From assembly GCA_018287875.1 (NCBI GenBank), contig JAGVVL010000002.1, forward strand, positions 2,852,001 to 2,916,000: a stretch of 64,000 nucleotides of DNA. Direction: 5' to 3'. The translations under genes were made by a program, and so were the position numbers. Below the pieces are notes generated by a model that saw only the letters and a list, made by a program, of their open reading frames with translations, was not told the DNA's origin and searched no databases. How positions within the stretch are numbered: the stretch's first letter is position 1; each line of letters starts with the position of its first letter. Shown in pieces: positions 43,480 through 53,799 of this stretch. This DNA is from Nigrospora sphaerica. Its lineage: Eukaryota; Ascomycota; Sordariomycetes; Amphisphaeriales; Apiosporaceae.

Positions 43480-46199
43480 CTTGGCTCTGGGCCTCCCTGG
43501 CAGGCGCTACGCTACAGCTGGAGAGGTCGGCGCAGGTTCGCAGGAGCGTGGGTTCGGCAAGGGGGCGTGGGGAGCTCGATTGACGTCGACCGAGACGCGG
43601 TTCGAGCTGGAGAGCGAGGGACGACTGTAACCTCGGACGGAGGGTCCCGTGGTGCCGATAGCGCTGGGTTTGCCGACTCGTACGGGACGATGTATAAATG
43701 TTAGGTAAGACGAGGGTAGACAGTTTCGGTGCTTGGGACAGCTCGCAAACAAAGTGTCGGTAGCCGACAAACAGCTGGTGCGCTGCAAGATGTAGCGGCC
43801 GGACCTAGAATAAGGAGGAAGCGCGGGCGGGCGGGCGAGCAGCCGGACAGGAGTCGGTCGCTGGGAGAGCAGCGTCGCTAGGCTCGTCTGTCGCGCGGCT
43901 TCGCAGGTCGTGTGCGCGCCGTTCGGGCGGATTTGGGATGGGTAGCGGTTCTCGGGTCTGGGGATGAAGGTAGGTCGGTTTGGGTAGCCAGGGAGGTGTT
44001 GGTAGGGAGACAGGTTGGGATGATGAATGGCTTCAGGCTCTGGTGGGTTGGCCCTTCCGTTTCCTCCTTGTTACGCAACGACGTAGAACTGGATACTGCC
44101 CGATGTTACGGACTTGATGCAAGCTTCCAATGGGACTCTACCTACCTTATGCTAACAACATGTATGTACATGTGTACTAACATGGTTACAGACCTACCTA
44201 CAAAGGCCCGTAGACTGACAGCTCTGTAACTTGTTCGCGCTCGGCTTATGAGATTGACGCCCGTTTCTCTCTTTTCCCCCTCTCTCTCTCCCCTTCTCGC
44301 CCTTTTTACCCGTCTGTCCACCACATAGTGCACATACAGTATCTGTACATGTACTTGGGGGCCATGGTGGGGTTCCACGACACGACCCCCCAAACGCCCC
44401 GACACCATCAATGCAATATAAGATCCATTCAACTGCCTACCTTGCCCTACCAGCAGCCAGCCTGCAAAGACCTACCTATAGTTTTGGCAACGACTTCGTA
44501 GCTGGACGGGCCTTGCAAGCATGGAACCAAGGTTGCGCCCCTCTTCTTCACCCCCTTACCCCTTCCAAGTGTCCGCCCAATCATGACGGCGGTGACGTGC
44601 CGGCCCTCCATCCCCCGCCATGTTTTCTGTGGCTGGTGCGACAAGGGTCAAGGAGCCGCATTGGCGCTGGCTCTGTCGGCTTGTCTCATGGATGCCCCGT
44701 CGTGCCGGTACGTCCAAGACCTGAACATATGTACATCCTCCACCATTAGAGGTCGGTCAATGATAAGGGTCCCCATCTTCACGTGGTAGAAAGGCCTAGC
44801 GGCTACAAGTCCCGGGAGACCTTGCCGTGTCTCAATAGATTCCTCCCGTTAACGATAAAGTCCCTGTTGTACAACTAGGTACCTTTGCCTGTATCTACGT
44901 AGATGGATGCGATGCGCCCGTACGTTCGGAATTCCACCGCCTGCTCCAATTGCATCGTCTGTGACCATCGTATATCCACTTCTACCCTTCAGTGTCGACA
45001 ACCTGGTCGGGGAGAAGCAAAATCACGCTGACATGGCCTACTATTGCCATGGACGCAATCATGGAGTCCTAGTCATGAAATACCATCGGGCATAGTTGAT
45101 CTCACCACCCCGCAATCCACCGCCATCCCATGCCGAAAACCGAGCAGCCCATCAGCGTTCCCAAGTCCTTGGGTTCCCCCAATACGTCATCTGAAGCGTG
45201 AGCGGACTGCTTAGCCGGTATAACGCCGAGCAGCTTCTGTTCGGATCGCTAACGAAACTTACTTCCCGACCTGCCAAACAACGTGTTGCCGGGGTCCGGT
45301 GTCAAGGGGCAACAACCCCCGCACCCTCCGCTCCCGGCGTGGGGAATAAATCGTCGGCTCGTCGTTCCCTGGTCTCCAGCGGGCCAGAGAGAAGCTGGGA
45401 GAGGGGGCCGTAACCGGAAAACCCGTGTCCTCGCCGGGATGAGGTGACACAAGCGAGGGCCGTGTGGGCTACAGTCCAGAGCCAGACAGGTAAGCGGTAC
45501 CAGTCTGTCCAGCTGCCAGTAGATCGACGAGATGCGGGCGGACGAGGCCGAATATCCGCACGGCCCCCCAATATAGAACGACATTGAAGGCGCTGCATAG
45601 CAGGAATGAAGTACAAAAGGCCAGACACCGCGCGGGGACCTCCCGGATTGGGTCCATTGCGGATACGTAGCGGTACGGGCCGTGAGAGGTTTGTGTAAGT
45701 CTTTGGAAGAGCCGAGATCTTGAGAGATGTGTTTGGGAGACCGGGGGCAAGACGTGGCTCCGGGGTGCCAATTTCTTACGCGTAGAGACCGTCGTGCTGA
45801 AATACCTTGGCACCCATGGGGTATCTCGTACTATTGAGAGGTAAGTTAGAAACAACCTCAAGAACTAGTGGACTAGGCGGAATGCCCCAACAACTTGGGT
45901 TGGTGATGAGGGCATATTGACATCCCGGTCCCAAGTTATATCGTGAACAGAGACTACCAGAAATCCGGGGCAGAGGATTAAGTCGCGTCTGATATCGCAC
46001 ATCTCCAGTGGCTCACTCGCTCACGTAACCACCAATTCACGAAGAGGGCACGAATGGTAAAGTCACAGCTCCCTTTCGGTTCTTCAGTACTAAGTATATT
46101 AAGTTGTTCGCTTGCGCACGCATTCCGGCCGGGTCTATTTTGACATGGAGACGAGTGATGGTGGTAGTTTCTACCAGCAACCGTGCTTGGTAAAACACA
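43480..46199. other. Intergenic, no supported gene
   Basis: About 2.7 kb between SEC1 start and the Egh16-like stop. Contains a TACATGTA island at about 44156-44205. A 62-codon ATG-initiated frame at 45469-45657 (minus) encodes a hydrophobic peptide but has no other support. No RNA gene recognised. Confidence 0.45.
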
Positions 46200-46737
46200 T
46201 TACTGGATGCTGACCACGGCGCAGGAGCCGAAGCCGTCCTTGCCCTTGAGATCCTGGCGGACCTACGCTGTTTGTTAGCACGAGCGGTACTTTTTCGATC
46301 CGGCGGGGAGGAGGGAGGCCGTCTCTTACCTGCATGACGCACTTGTTGCAGTTCACGGTCGGGACCTTGAAGCTGATGACGTGGTTGCCGCGGGGGAAGC
46401 TGTTGGGGACGCCGCCGTTGAGGCCGTCCAGGTTCTTGACCATCTCGGCCTTGACGGTGAAGGCGGTGCCGGCGCCGGTGGGGTCGAAGAAGACGGCCAG
46501 GGGGCCGGCGCCGTCGCCGTTGTCGACCACCCACGTCACTTCCTGGGTGGCGCCGGCCTTGAAGCTGGTGACGGCGTTGCCGGCGACCTTGACGCCCGGA
46601 CCGCAGTTGTTGGCCCCCACGCGGATGTCCTTCAGGCCCGACGGGTTGGGCAGGCCGGCGGGGCCGACGAGGCGACCGTGGGCGCTGACCGAGGCCGCGA
46701 GGGCCAGGAGGGAAGCGAAGGTGGTGAAGGTCTGCAT
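46200..46737 (-). CDS. Small secreted Egh16-like (Gas1-like) protein
   Basis: Two exons, 46737-46330 and 46262-46200 (minus), 156 residues. The 66-bp intron has a GTAAGAG donor and GCGTAG acceptor, phase 0; without splicing the frame would run on to a wrong 188-residue product. A 19-residue signal peptide (MQTFTTFASLLALAASVSA) should leave His20-Gly21 at the mature N-terminus. The mature protein has NNCGPGVKV, VDNGDGAGPLAVFFD and a Cys-rich end (C130, C133, C150) finishing GSCAVVSIQ. The NGDGAGP block, the Asn-Val/Leu-x-Gly-Leu/Val-Asn-Gly segment and the Cys pattern resemble Egh16-like proteins, which are induced in appressoria of plant and insect pathogens, but this copy is shorter than most. 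Assignment is from remembered family features and is moderate. Transcribed away from SEC1's side, in a gene-poor setting. Confidence 0.7.
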
Positions 46738-48695
46738 ATTGGGCGGTTGCGAAGAAAGTCGAGCACAGCTCTTTAATATATAAGTCGAAGTGGGTGGGGG
46801 GAAGTGAAAGAAAAGAAGTTGGTGTGAGAAGCGAAGGACCGTACCAGAGGGCTGATGAGACTGAAGATGCTGGGACTGGACGAGGGAACGAAGGGCTCAT
46901 TCTGCGCTACTTATACATGTCAAAGATGGAGACAGAGTGCGAGGCTCTCTCGTACCGAGAGCGGCGGGGCAGCCAGCCCACGATGCCGTGTTGGCGGCTG
47001 GCGAGAGACCCACGATGCCAAGAGCTGAGGCTCTCACGAGCCCGCTTCGCGGGCACTGCCCGCAGGAAGTCTGGTGGATGGACTGCTACACGGAGTGTCG
47101 GGGCCCCTCGGGCCCAGGTGAAACCCAGGGCACCCCAGGACTTGATCCCGACGGCGTATTGGATTAATGAAAACCTCCCTTACAGCGGCTGGCGAACCTG
47201 GTGCAGATCACGGACGAGTGCAAGAATGGACGAACCCCCCGGTAGCGCCAGGGGAGGATGACCCGAAAGCCTGGATCCAGAACCCCCTGCCTCTCCAACG
47301 GACCGTGAATGCGAGCGTTCCCTACCCACAAAGAGCTCAGGGCCATGCCAGCCAAGGAGAGCGAGGGGTGAAGTAGAATGCCCGCCGCAAGCTAACGCGC
47401 ATTCGTTCGATGCGCGATGGATGGATGACACGGAATCGGTCTGAGGCCCATCCTAGACAGCGCGAGTTCACATGATGGGGGTGCTAATTCAACCGCCCTA
47501 CCGAGAAAGACGGGTCTTTGCCTAGCGGTTAAGCTTTCCGATTACTTCGTCCATCTGCACGCCAAGTATATAGTACTATGTTTTAATAAATCGATCGTCT
47601 TGAGAAGCCGGGGCGCCAGAACACGACCAACTTTGGATGATGATTTTCCCTGGGTACGCGATCTCTCCTGTGTTTGCGGCAGGCCGGCCAAGCGGGGGCG
47701 CGCCCACTTGAGACAATTGGCAGCAAATCCCCGCCCAATGTCACATCGTCTCGACTTGCCTCAAGAGTGCGCCACCTTCGAAACGTCCAGGGGTAGAGGA
47801 AGCGCCGCCCAGTAAATCTCTGCAGAAGATGAGGGAAAAGGGAGAGAAAGCTATCGTCCGGCTACGGTACAGATTACCACATGCCTAATCCCATCGACAA
47901 TCTCGGGAGCCAGCCGACGACGGTGCAGGGGGCTCCTCGGCCCCTACCGTCTCGTGAAAATGGAGGCCTATGCCCCGGTGCCTCGCGTCCAAGGGCATCG
48001 TACTTGAGTTCGTGAATAAAGTAGTCGGCAGCGGGGTGGGAGCCATTACGGGGTCCCAGTGACCGGTAGTAAGTCGGTGGGTATACGCAGACGCTGCTCG
48101 CGCTCGACAACGCAAAACAGTGGTGCATGTGTCCTCGTTGGAACTTGGCGACGTTCTACGTAGCTCTGTGGCTTTCCTGATGTCGGACGCGAGCGTCGAG
48201 ATGGCCATAATCCACTGGGTATGGAGGCTGTCGCACATCTGCCTGTTGCAGGCCTGTCCAACTGGTTCACTGCATCGCGGCGTACAAAAGCTTGCGAAAG
48301 CCGCTGTGAAGCGAGTTATTGTGCTCGCTTTCCGCCGGCTATCTCTTTTCTGGGAAGTGGCTCGGACATTAGCTTAGAAATGGGTAGCCGGACGAAGTCG
48401 ATGGGTCGTGGTGAAGGTACTGGACAAGGCAGGGTTTATTCGGTATTGATGTATTCAGACCAGACTCCCACATTTGTCGTCAAGGTCCATGTATAGAACG
48501 GATTCGTCGTCAAGGTACATGACCGAGTTCTTGTCACGGTACATGTCTCGAACGAGTTCGTTCCCCATTTGATACCATGTTGAGTTGTGACTTGGTAGCC
48601 CGGAAGGTTCTGGTAAGGTAGCCCACTTCCCGTCAGTTGACCTTCGCCGTGGTAGTTAGCGCCTAGGTCGACGTAGATTTCATGACACTCTTAAC
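46738..48695. other. Intergenic, no supported gene
   Basis: About 2 kb. Short frames only. Near its end three degenerate copies of a 27-29 bp unit containing TTCGTCGTCAAGGTACATG occur at about 48473-48557. It borders the gene fragments at 48.7-49.4 kb and may be decayed sequence. Confidence 0.45.
48473..48557. repeat. Degenerate tandem repeat, about 3 copies
   Basis: Three imperfect copies of a 27-29 bp unit (core GTCGTCAAGGTMCATG, then GAACGA/GGATTCG) one after another. Flanks the gene relics. Function unknown. Confidence 0.6.
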
Positions 48696-49061
48696 CTACC
48701 CGTAGAACGCGGATGCATCGCTGCCCATTTGTGTGCTTGTGGTGGCTATGTCTGGGGCCTGCAGGAACTGTTCGACGTTTTGTATCCCTGGTGCTGGTAG
48801 ATTCTCGACTCCTCGGCTCCATGCAGGGTCTCGGGCACCAAATATGTTTTCTACTTGGTCAAGGTCCTCTTTAAGTCGTTGGGCCGCTTGTTCCGATCTT
48901 TCGTTATTCATCTGCGATAGGGTGGACTGAGTCTGATCATCCGTGGGGTTACTGAAGATGTACTCCCCCGTGTTCATGAGCCGCGATGCAAGGTTGTCAA
49001 GTTTCGGTTGACCGTCTTGGGCGGGGTTTCTGCTTCCTTTTGCCCATTCAACGCCGTGATG
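48696..49061 (-). pseudogene. Orphan C-terminal-like reading frame, possible gene fragment
   Basis: A minus-strand frame ends at 48696 and gives about 122 residues of protein-like composition (QAAQRLKEDLDQVENIFGA, VENLPAPGIQNVEQFL, ending SDASAFYG). It has no ATG near its beginning apart from the internal Met of LMNTGEYIF, and upstream on the same strand it runs into the antisense of the SNF2 relic, so it cannot be a complete gene as it stands. It may be the tail of another decayed gene or a chance frame. I do not recognise a family. Confidence 0.3.
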
Positions 49062-49084
49062 ATTGACAGCAGATGAAGGGAGTT

Positions 49085-49444
49085 CGCCGACTCTTCTTAT
49101 CGACTTGAATCCCACGTTGGAAGAACAAGCTCTCGCGCGCATCCACCGTCTGGGCCAGACGAAAGAAGTCACTACTATACGGTTATACATTCGTGATTCG
49201 TTCGAGGAGGTCCGTGTTCTGCTTTGGATTACGCCTGGCAGCAAGTACCGGAGGACTAATACAGAAGCAGAAAGTAATGGAGCTCCAGGAGTCAAAGAGA
49301 TCATTGGCCGGTGTCTTGTTGCCACCTCACGATGGGGGTCGAACGGAAGAAAATAACCAGAGCGAACTGCAGGTCTGTTTTTCTTTCACTTCTCTTACAG
49401 ATACATGGGCTAAATTGCAACAGAAACTGAGGGCACTGCTCTGA
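49085..49444 (+). pseudogene. 5'-truncated SNF2-family helicase fragment with intact introns
   Basis: Three short exons survive: about 49085-49209, 49265-49372 and 49424-49444. They encode NPTLEEQALARIHRLGQTKEV (listed here as NPTLEEQALAR and IHRLGQTKEV), TTIRLYIRDSFEE, then KQKVMELQESKRSLAGVLLP, PHDGG and a final SELQKLRALL before TGA. This is the motif VI region and extreme C-terminus of a SNF2/RAD5-like DNA-translocase of the type common in filamentous fungi. Introns of 55 and 51 bp have usable donors (GTCCGT, GTCTGT), branch-like CTAAT/CTAAAT and CAG acceptors. The first six-sevenths of such a protein, including Walker A and DEAH, are absent upstream, and the residue before NPT is Leu where Trp is usual. 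It is therefore a dead remnant, produced by DNA-level truncation rather than retrocopying. Confidence 0.8.
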
Positions 49445-49597
49445 ATCGCTACAGCTCGAAGCGAGAAAGCAGTGAAGGCTAGCTGGGTCTTGGGTGCTGA
49501 TTAGGGGTTATGATAGTGAATAATACCCTTGGCTTGTGCAACGCAAGGCGGCGGGGCGGAATGCCGGCCTTTCGCAGGTCCCCGTGTAGTCCTCAGC

Positions 49598-50317
49598 TCA
49601 TCCGCCGCCTAGATACTTCTCTATGTCGGAATTGCCGTAAAAGTGCTGCTGGAGCTTGTCCCTGCGCTTCTTCTCCTCGGCGGCCTTTTTGCGGGCCTGA
49701 CCGGCGTCCAGCTTCTGCACCTTGTCCTTCCGCCGCGTCTCGAGGTTCTTGGGCAGCTTGACGCCGATTCCCAGGGTGTCGTCCTTGGGTGTCGCCTTGA
49801 GCGGGTACTGCATGCCCTGCCGGCTTGCCCCGAGCCCTTTCCGCTCGTCGGGGTTCCAACCCTGCGACTGCAAGACGGCCAGGCCCATTCGCGACCGGTC
49901 CAGGGCCGAGGGCGGGTGCGAGTGCGCGAGACACACCTGGTGGGCTATCGACGTCGCGTGCTTGGAGACCGACGCGGCCCCGCCGCTGGGCCCCGGCGAG
50001 GCGTCGCCGAGCGGCAACTGGCAGACTTTGCACACTTCGGCCTCGTCGGGCTCGGCCGCCTTAACGGCGGCGCCGGTGGGCGGGGAAGGCAGCACGATGT
50101 TCAAATAGAGGTCCGCGATAGAGCGCGCGGGCACGGTGGCGGCGGACTCATTCTCCGCCGTGGTGGAGAGGTTGCCCGCCGAGGCTGGCACGAACTTGAC
50201 CTGCTTATGTCGCAGTCCCGCGCTGAAGGGTTTCCGGTGGTGGAGGGGGATATCATCGTCATCATCATCATCATCACCATCATCATCGTGGTTTTGCCGG
50301 TCGTCTTCAGCCGCCAT
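49598..50317 (-). CDS. G-patch domain protein (GPANK1-like)
   Basis: Intronless ORF of 239 residues, ATG at 50317. After an acidic poly-Asp start (from a TCATCA-type trinucleotide tract at 50253-50286) there is a small Cys/His cluster (CKVCQLPLGD, then HATSIAHQVCLAH), possibly a zinc site. The G-patch follows: SRMGLAVLQSQGWNPDERKG and LGASRQGMQYPLKA. The C-terminus is a basic coiled helix (KKAAEEKKRRDKLQQ) ending DIEKYLGGG. The Cys/His cluster directly ahead of the G-patch is typical of GPANK1-type fungal and animal proteins. G-patches usually activate DEAH-box RNA helicases, so a role in RNA metabolism is likely; the partner is unknown. It is separated from the SDR gene by a 681-bp divergent promoter. 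Confidence 0.87.
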   Translation of the reverse strand: MAAEDDRQNHDDDGDDDDDDDDIPLHHRKPFSAGLRHKQVKFVPASAGNLSTTAENESAATVPARSIADLYLNIVLPSPPTGAAVKAAEPDEAEVCKVCQLPLGDASPGPSGGAASVSKHATSIAHQVCLAHSHPPSALDRSRMGLAVLQSQGWNPDERKGLGASRQGMQYPLKATPKDDTLGIGVKLPKNLETRRKDKVQKLDAGQARKKAAEEKKRRDKLQQHFYGNSDIEKYLGGG

Positions 50318-50998
50318 GGGTTCCCGTCCAGATCCTTAGATGTTTGAATCCCCTTTCCGAGGGAACCTCGGGGATACCGGTGCGGATGCAAGGACGAAGT
50401 GAAGAGCGGTTTGGCGGGTAGTAGTGGGGGAAGACGATGGAATGGACTCGGGTAGGCTGGCACATTCTCATCTCATGAGTGCTTCCGGTATGGGATTCCT
50501 GACTTCGGAGGCAGGGTGTGCCTAGCCCCCCCAGGTACGGTTGTTTAATCGGGTGTTAGGTTGCACGGTTTTAAGTAAGAAAGTGGCGCTAATACAAGCG
50601 CCATTCAAATACGTTCCAGCATCTATTAGTAGAATAGTGACAGTACTTTGAAGGTACAGATCCATCGCGGGCGGGCTTTCAGAGCTCTAAATTAGTGCAC
50701 ATCCGGGTGGAGGTAGCGGTTTGAGAAGCTCTACGCGTACCCATAAGTTTAAGGGTGCCTGCGTCCACTACCGCGCATCTAGTCGTAGAATGGCAGAAAG
50801 ATGGAGCGTTCTTCAATCAGCCTTGCATACATGGACACGCATCTAAGAAGGTGGCCTTTTGCCTCCCAAGCTCTGATCATGATGGCTCCTTGACCAGCTC
50901 GTTCTAATTTCTTCCCACTCCCTCCCAATCTACCTCCTCGGCATGCCATGATCGCAAAATTGGCACCGATCGCACTACCAGCCTGAGCCCCCGCTACC
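50318..50998. promoter_or_regulatory. Divergent intergenic region
   Basis: 681 bp between the divergent starts of the G-patch and SDR genes, so it should hold both promoters. No specific element was recognised. Confidence 0.5.
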
Positions 50999-52246
50999 AT
51001 GCCTCTCCCCTTTCTCGAGAGCCTCCTCGTCGACGGCTGGCCGCAATGGGCGCCGGAGCCGTGGGTCGCGGCGTCGGTTGCCGCTGTCGGCGCGACCATG
51101 TACACGATCAAGTCCTACAGCTGCGGAATGCCCAACCCGTCCGACGCCAAGATGCACGGCAAGGTCGTCATGGTCACGGGCGGCACCTCGGGCATCGGCG
51201 CCGTCGTCGTGCAGGCTCTCGCCGAGCGCGGAGCCCAGATCATCCTCCTGACCCGACAATCGCCCTCCGACACCTTCTTGGCCGACTTCATCGGCGAGAT
51301 GCGCGTCAAGACCAAGAACCAAATGATCTACGCCGAGCAGGTCGACCTCTCCTCCCTCCACAGCATTCGCAAGTTCGCCACCAAATGGATCGACAATGCG
51401 CCGCCCCGCCGTCTCGACATGCTCATTCTGTGCGCGGCCACCCTGACGCCCCCCGGCAAGCCCCGCGTCGAGACCGAAGAGGGCGTTGAGGAGACGTGGA
51501 TGGTGAACTACCTGGCCAACTTCCACCTGCTCGGCATCTTGAGCCCGGCGCTGCGTGCGCAGACCTTCGACCGCGACGTCCGCATCATTATCCCCACGTG
51601 CTCGGCCTACATCTCGTCACCGCCGCTGGACGTAGAACAGGACGCGAAGCGTTGGACGCCCAGCAGGGCCTATGCGCGCAGCAAGCTCGCGCTGATGGTG
51701 TTCGGCCAGGCCTACCAGAAGCACCTGTCGTCCTACAAGAGGCCCGACGGCATGCCCATGAACTCGAGAGTCGTATTTGTGGATCCGGGTCTCGCGCGAA
51801 CACCCGGCATGGTCCGGTGGATGACCAGAGGTACCCTGTGGGGTCTATTCCTCTACCTGGTTTCGTACATCCTGCCCTGGCTGTTTCTCAAAAGTGCCGA
51901 AATGGGGGCCGAACCTATACTGTATGCCGCCATGGACCCCTCCTTTGGTCGCGGGCCGGGTGGAAAGCTCGTCAAGGAATGCATGGAAGTCGATTTTGCC
52001 AGGACCGAGGTCACGAACGAGGAAGTCGCCAAGAAACTCTGGGAGGCAAGCGACAAGTTGATTGAGAAAACGGAGACGGAACAAGCGGCCATCCGGGTTC
52101 TGGAGAAGAAGAACGCCGAGCTGCAGGAAGAAGAGAAGCGAAACGCGGAGAAGATCAAGGACGTCGAGGCCATGGTCGAGGCCATCAAGAAAGGCAAAGA
52201 GGCAGAAAAGGTCAAGTCTCGGAGAAAGGGCAAGAAGGCTGCCTGA
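50999..52246 (+). CDS. Membrane-associated short-chain dehydrogenase/reductase
   Basis: Intronless ORF of 415 residues, ATG at 50999. A Rossmann cofactor motif TGGTSGIG lies near residue 60, followed by the acidic VDLSS and by LILCAAT in place of the common NNAG. The catalytic Ser is expected in IIPTCSAYISS and the YxxxK pair is YARSK. A hydrophobic stretch near the N-terminus (WVAASVAAVGATMYTI) and another after the fold (GTLWGLFLYLVSYILPWLF) suggest membrane or lipid-droplet attachment. The last 80 residues are a highly charged coiled coil ending KSRRKGKKAA. It resembles fungal retinol-dehydrogenase-like SDRs such as yeast Env9. Substrate unknown. Complete catalytic residues suggest an active enzyme. 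Confidence 0.88.
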   Translation: MPLPFLESLLVDGWPQWAPEPWVAASVAAVGATMYTIKSYSCGMPNPSDAKMHGKVVMVTGGTSGIGAVVVQALAERGAQIILLTRQSPSDTFLADFIGEMRVKTKNQMIYAEQVDLSSLHSIRKFATKWIDNAPPRRLDMLILCAATLTPPGKPRVETEEGVEETWMVNYLANFHLLGILSPALRAQTFDRDVRIIIPTCSAYISSPPLDVEQDAKRWTPSRAYARSKLALMVFGQAYQKHLSSYKRPDGMPMNSRVVFVDPGLARTPGMVRWMTRGTLWGLFLYLVSYILPWLFLKSAEMGAEPILYAAMDPSFGRGPGGKLVKECMEVDFARTEVTNEEVAKKLWEASDKLIEKTETEQAAIRVLEKKNAELQEEEKRNAEKIKDVEAMVEAIKKGKEAEKVKSRRKGKKAA

Positions 52247-53040
52247 GCTGGTTTCGGGACTCTACCTTGCGATGAGTAGAGCTTGGCTTGTTGGAATGCA
52301 TCGTGATAAAGTCCTACGGGTACACCTGCTGGCCACTGGATGCTGCGTCGGGCCGACCCACGCCCACACCCCCCTTTAGTTTTGGAGGTGTGGTATGAAT
52401 AGCATGATGGCCCGTACAAGGTAATGCTGGATGCTGGCAGGCATGCAAGCGAAGCACCGGCGGTCTAGAGCACAGCGCATTCGCACATATGTTATTGTGC
52501 TGTATAGCGGCATCTGCCCCGATCCCTATCAACAAGTGCATTAAGTCCTGATAACAGCTGTGTATGAAGCAGTTCATAACGAGGCCCCGCGTAGTGGCAG
52601 CTATACCAACGAGAAAAATGCAAACTCTTCTCATATGAATGACCATGATTGTTTCGAGGTGCTCTGTACGGTTATTTGTACATCCTGCTTAGTTAGGAAT
52701 CACATAAGAGCTCCTTATACGGAGTTTTAACGCCCACAGACATGGCGGCCGTGGAGAAGTGGGGAGCTGCTGGTTTGCAGCCCCAATGGGCTTCAGTACC
52801 CCCAGATTCCATGCGAACACACCCAGTTTGCAAGGGGGTTGTCTTAACCTCGTGAACGAGAGTCATCGAACTTGTGTAAGTGGAAGACTTAGTGTCCGTT
52901 CACCTCTGGATGCCTTGAATACTTGCCAACAATTCCGCGACTGCCGTGGCCCCGGAATGAAAGCCGGACGAAGCGCTCCACAACTACATTCAGTCCTTAC
53001 ATTGGAGCTCCCCGTCACCCACGTGAAGATGACGCACCCC
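52247..53040. other. Intergenic, no supported gene
   Basis: About 0.8 kb downstream of the SDR gene with short frames only. Nothing recognised. Confidence 0.5.
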
Positions 53041-53062
53041 AGACGGGGACCCCATAGCAACC

Positions 53063-53791
53063 ATGCGGAATTGGAGAGCGCTGTTGCCTCTTCGGCTCTC
53101 CAGCTCCATCTCGTTCAACCCGCTACTTCTTCCCCCGTCTCGTCATTCTAACCGCCCCCGTTGCACCAACCTCGGTTCAAGCTCCGGCACGTCATCAGAG
53201 AGGTCCTCCTGGCTGCAAAAAACACCAGCGTCGCCGCCCCGGCAGACCAGCAGTTTGCCGCCCACCACCCAACGTCAAATAGGTGACAGACCGATCAAAG
53301 CTTCTGCAGGACCAACCTATTGCAGTTAACCTCGGCCCGCGCTATACGATAGCAAGCCCCTCCCTCATCCACGCCCATCACTCGCCGCCTCGGGCGTTTC
53401 CCCCGAGCAGCCCTCGGGACGTCTCGCGGCTCGCCGTGCCCCCCGAGGCCCGGTCTGCTCACGGCACCGACGGGCGGGTTTCTTGCTCAGCGACGTAGGA
53501 GGCGGCTTCCGGAGAGGGCCCGCAGGATGTTACCGGCATCTTGGCCGTCGGTCCCGGGGGCGTCGGACTGGCCGCCCAGCCCTCTACGCACCGGACCGGC
53601 CCGCGTGACGCCGGCGGCGGCGCCGCCGCGGCCCCGGTACGATGCGTCGTGCCTACACCCCGTCTTCTTCACCGAGCGCTCGCTACGGCGGTCGCCTTTC
53701 GTCGCGCCCGAAGCCGCCGCGCGCACCAACCCCGCCGCCTGGGGGTACGCAACGCCTGATGTGCAGAGGGCGCTGGGCGCACGCTTGTAGA
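53063..53791 (+). other. Unresolved candidate coding locus, GC-rich
   Basis: A GC-rich block (especially 53390-53790) between two ordinary genes is open in several frames. On the plus strand, 53527-53790 gives a protein-like stretch (YDASCLHPVFFTERSLRRSP, then FVAPEAAARTNPAAWGY), and upstream at about 53181-53280 another frame gives LRHVIREVLLAAKNTSVAA after a CTAAC...CAAG acceptor-like signal. A minus-strand frame 53487-53909 is also open. The pieces could be exons of one small spliced gene, but I could not join them convincingly and recognise no family. An ATG at 53063 opens a Ser/Pro-rich frame. Treat as a region to test by RNA evidence, not as a gene call. Confidence 0.3.
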
Positions 53792-53799
53792 GGGTCGTG

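Noticed and set aside
46171..46737. 188-residue unspliced version of the Egh16-like protein
   Set aside because: It reads through a 66-bp intron with good signals; splicing gives a natural C-terminus with the paired Cys.
46037..46900. 287-codon minus-strand frame over the Egh16-like gene
   Set aside because: Arg/Pro/Gln/Gly-rich out-of-frame shadow of the secreted protein's coding exon.
49063..49356. Complete small helicase gene
   Set aside because: Only the C-terminal motif region is present; no ATP-binding motifs upstream, so it is a remnant.
53150..53200. tRNA-like B-box (GGTTCAAG)
   Set aside because: Does not match the full B-box consensus and no A-box or acceptor stem could be formed.
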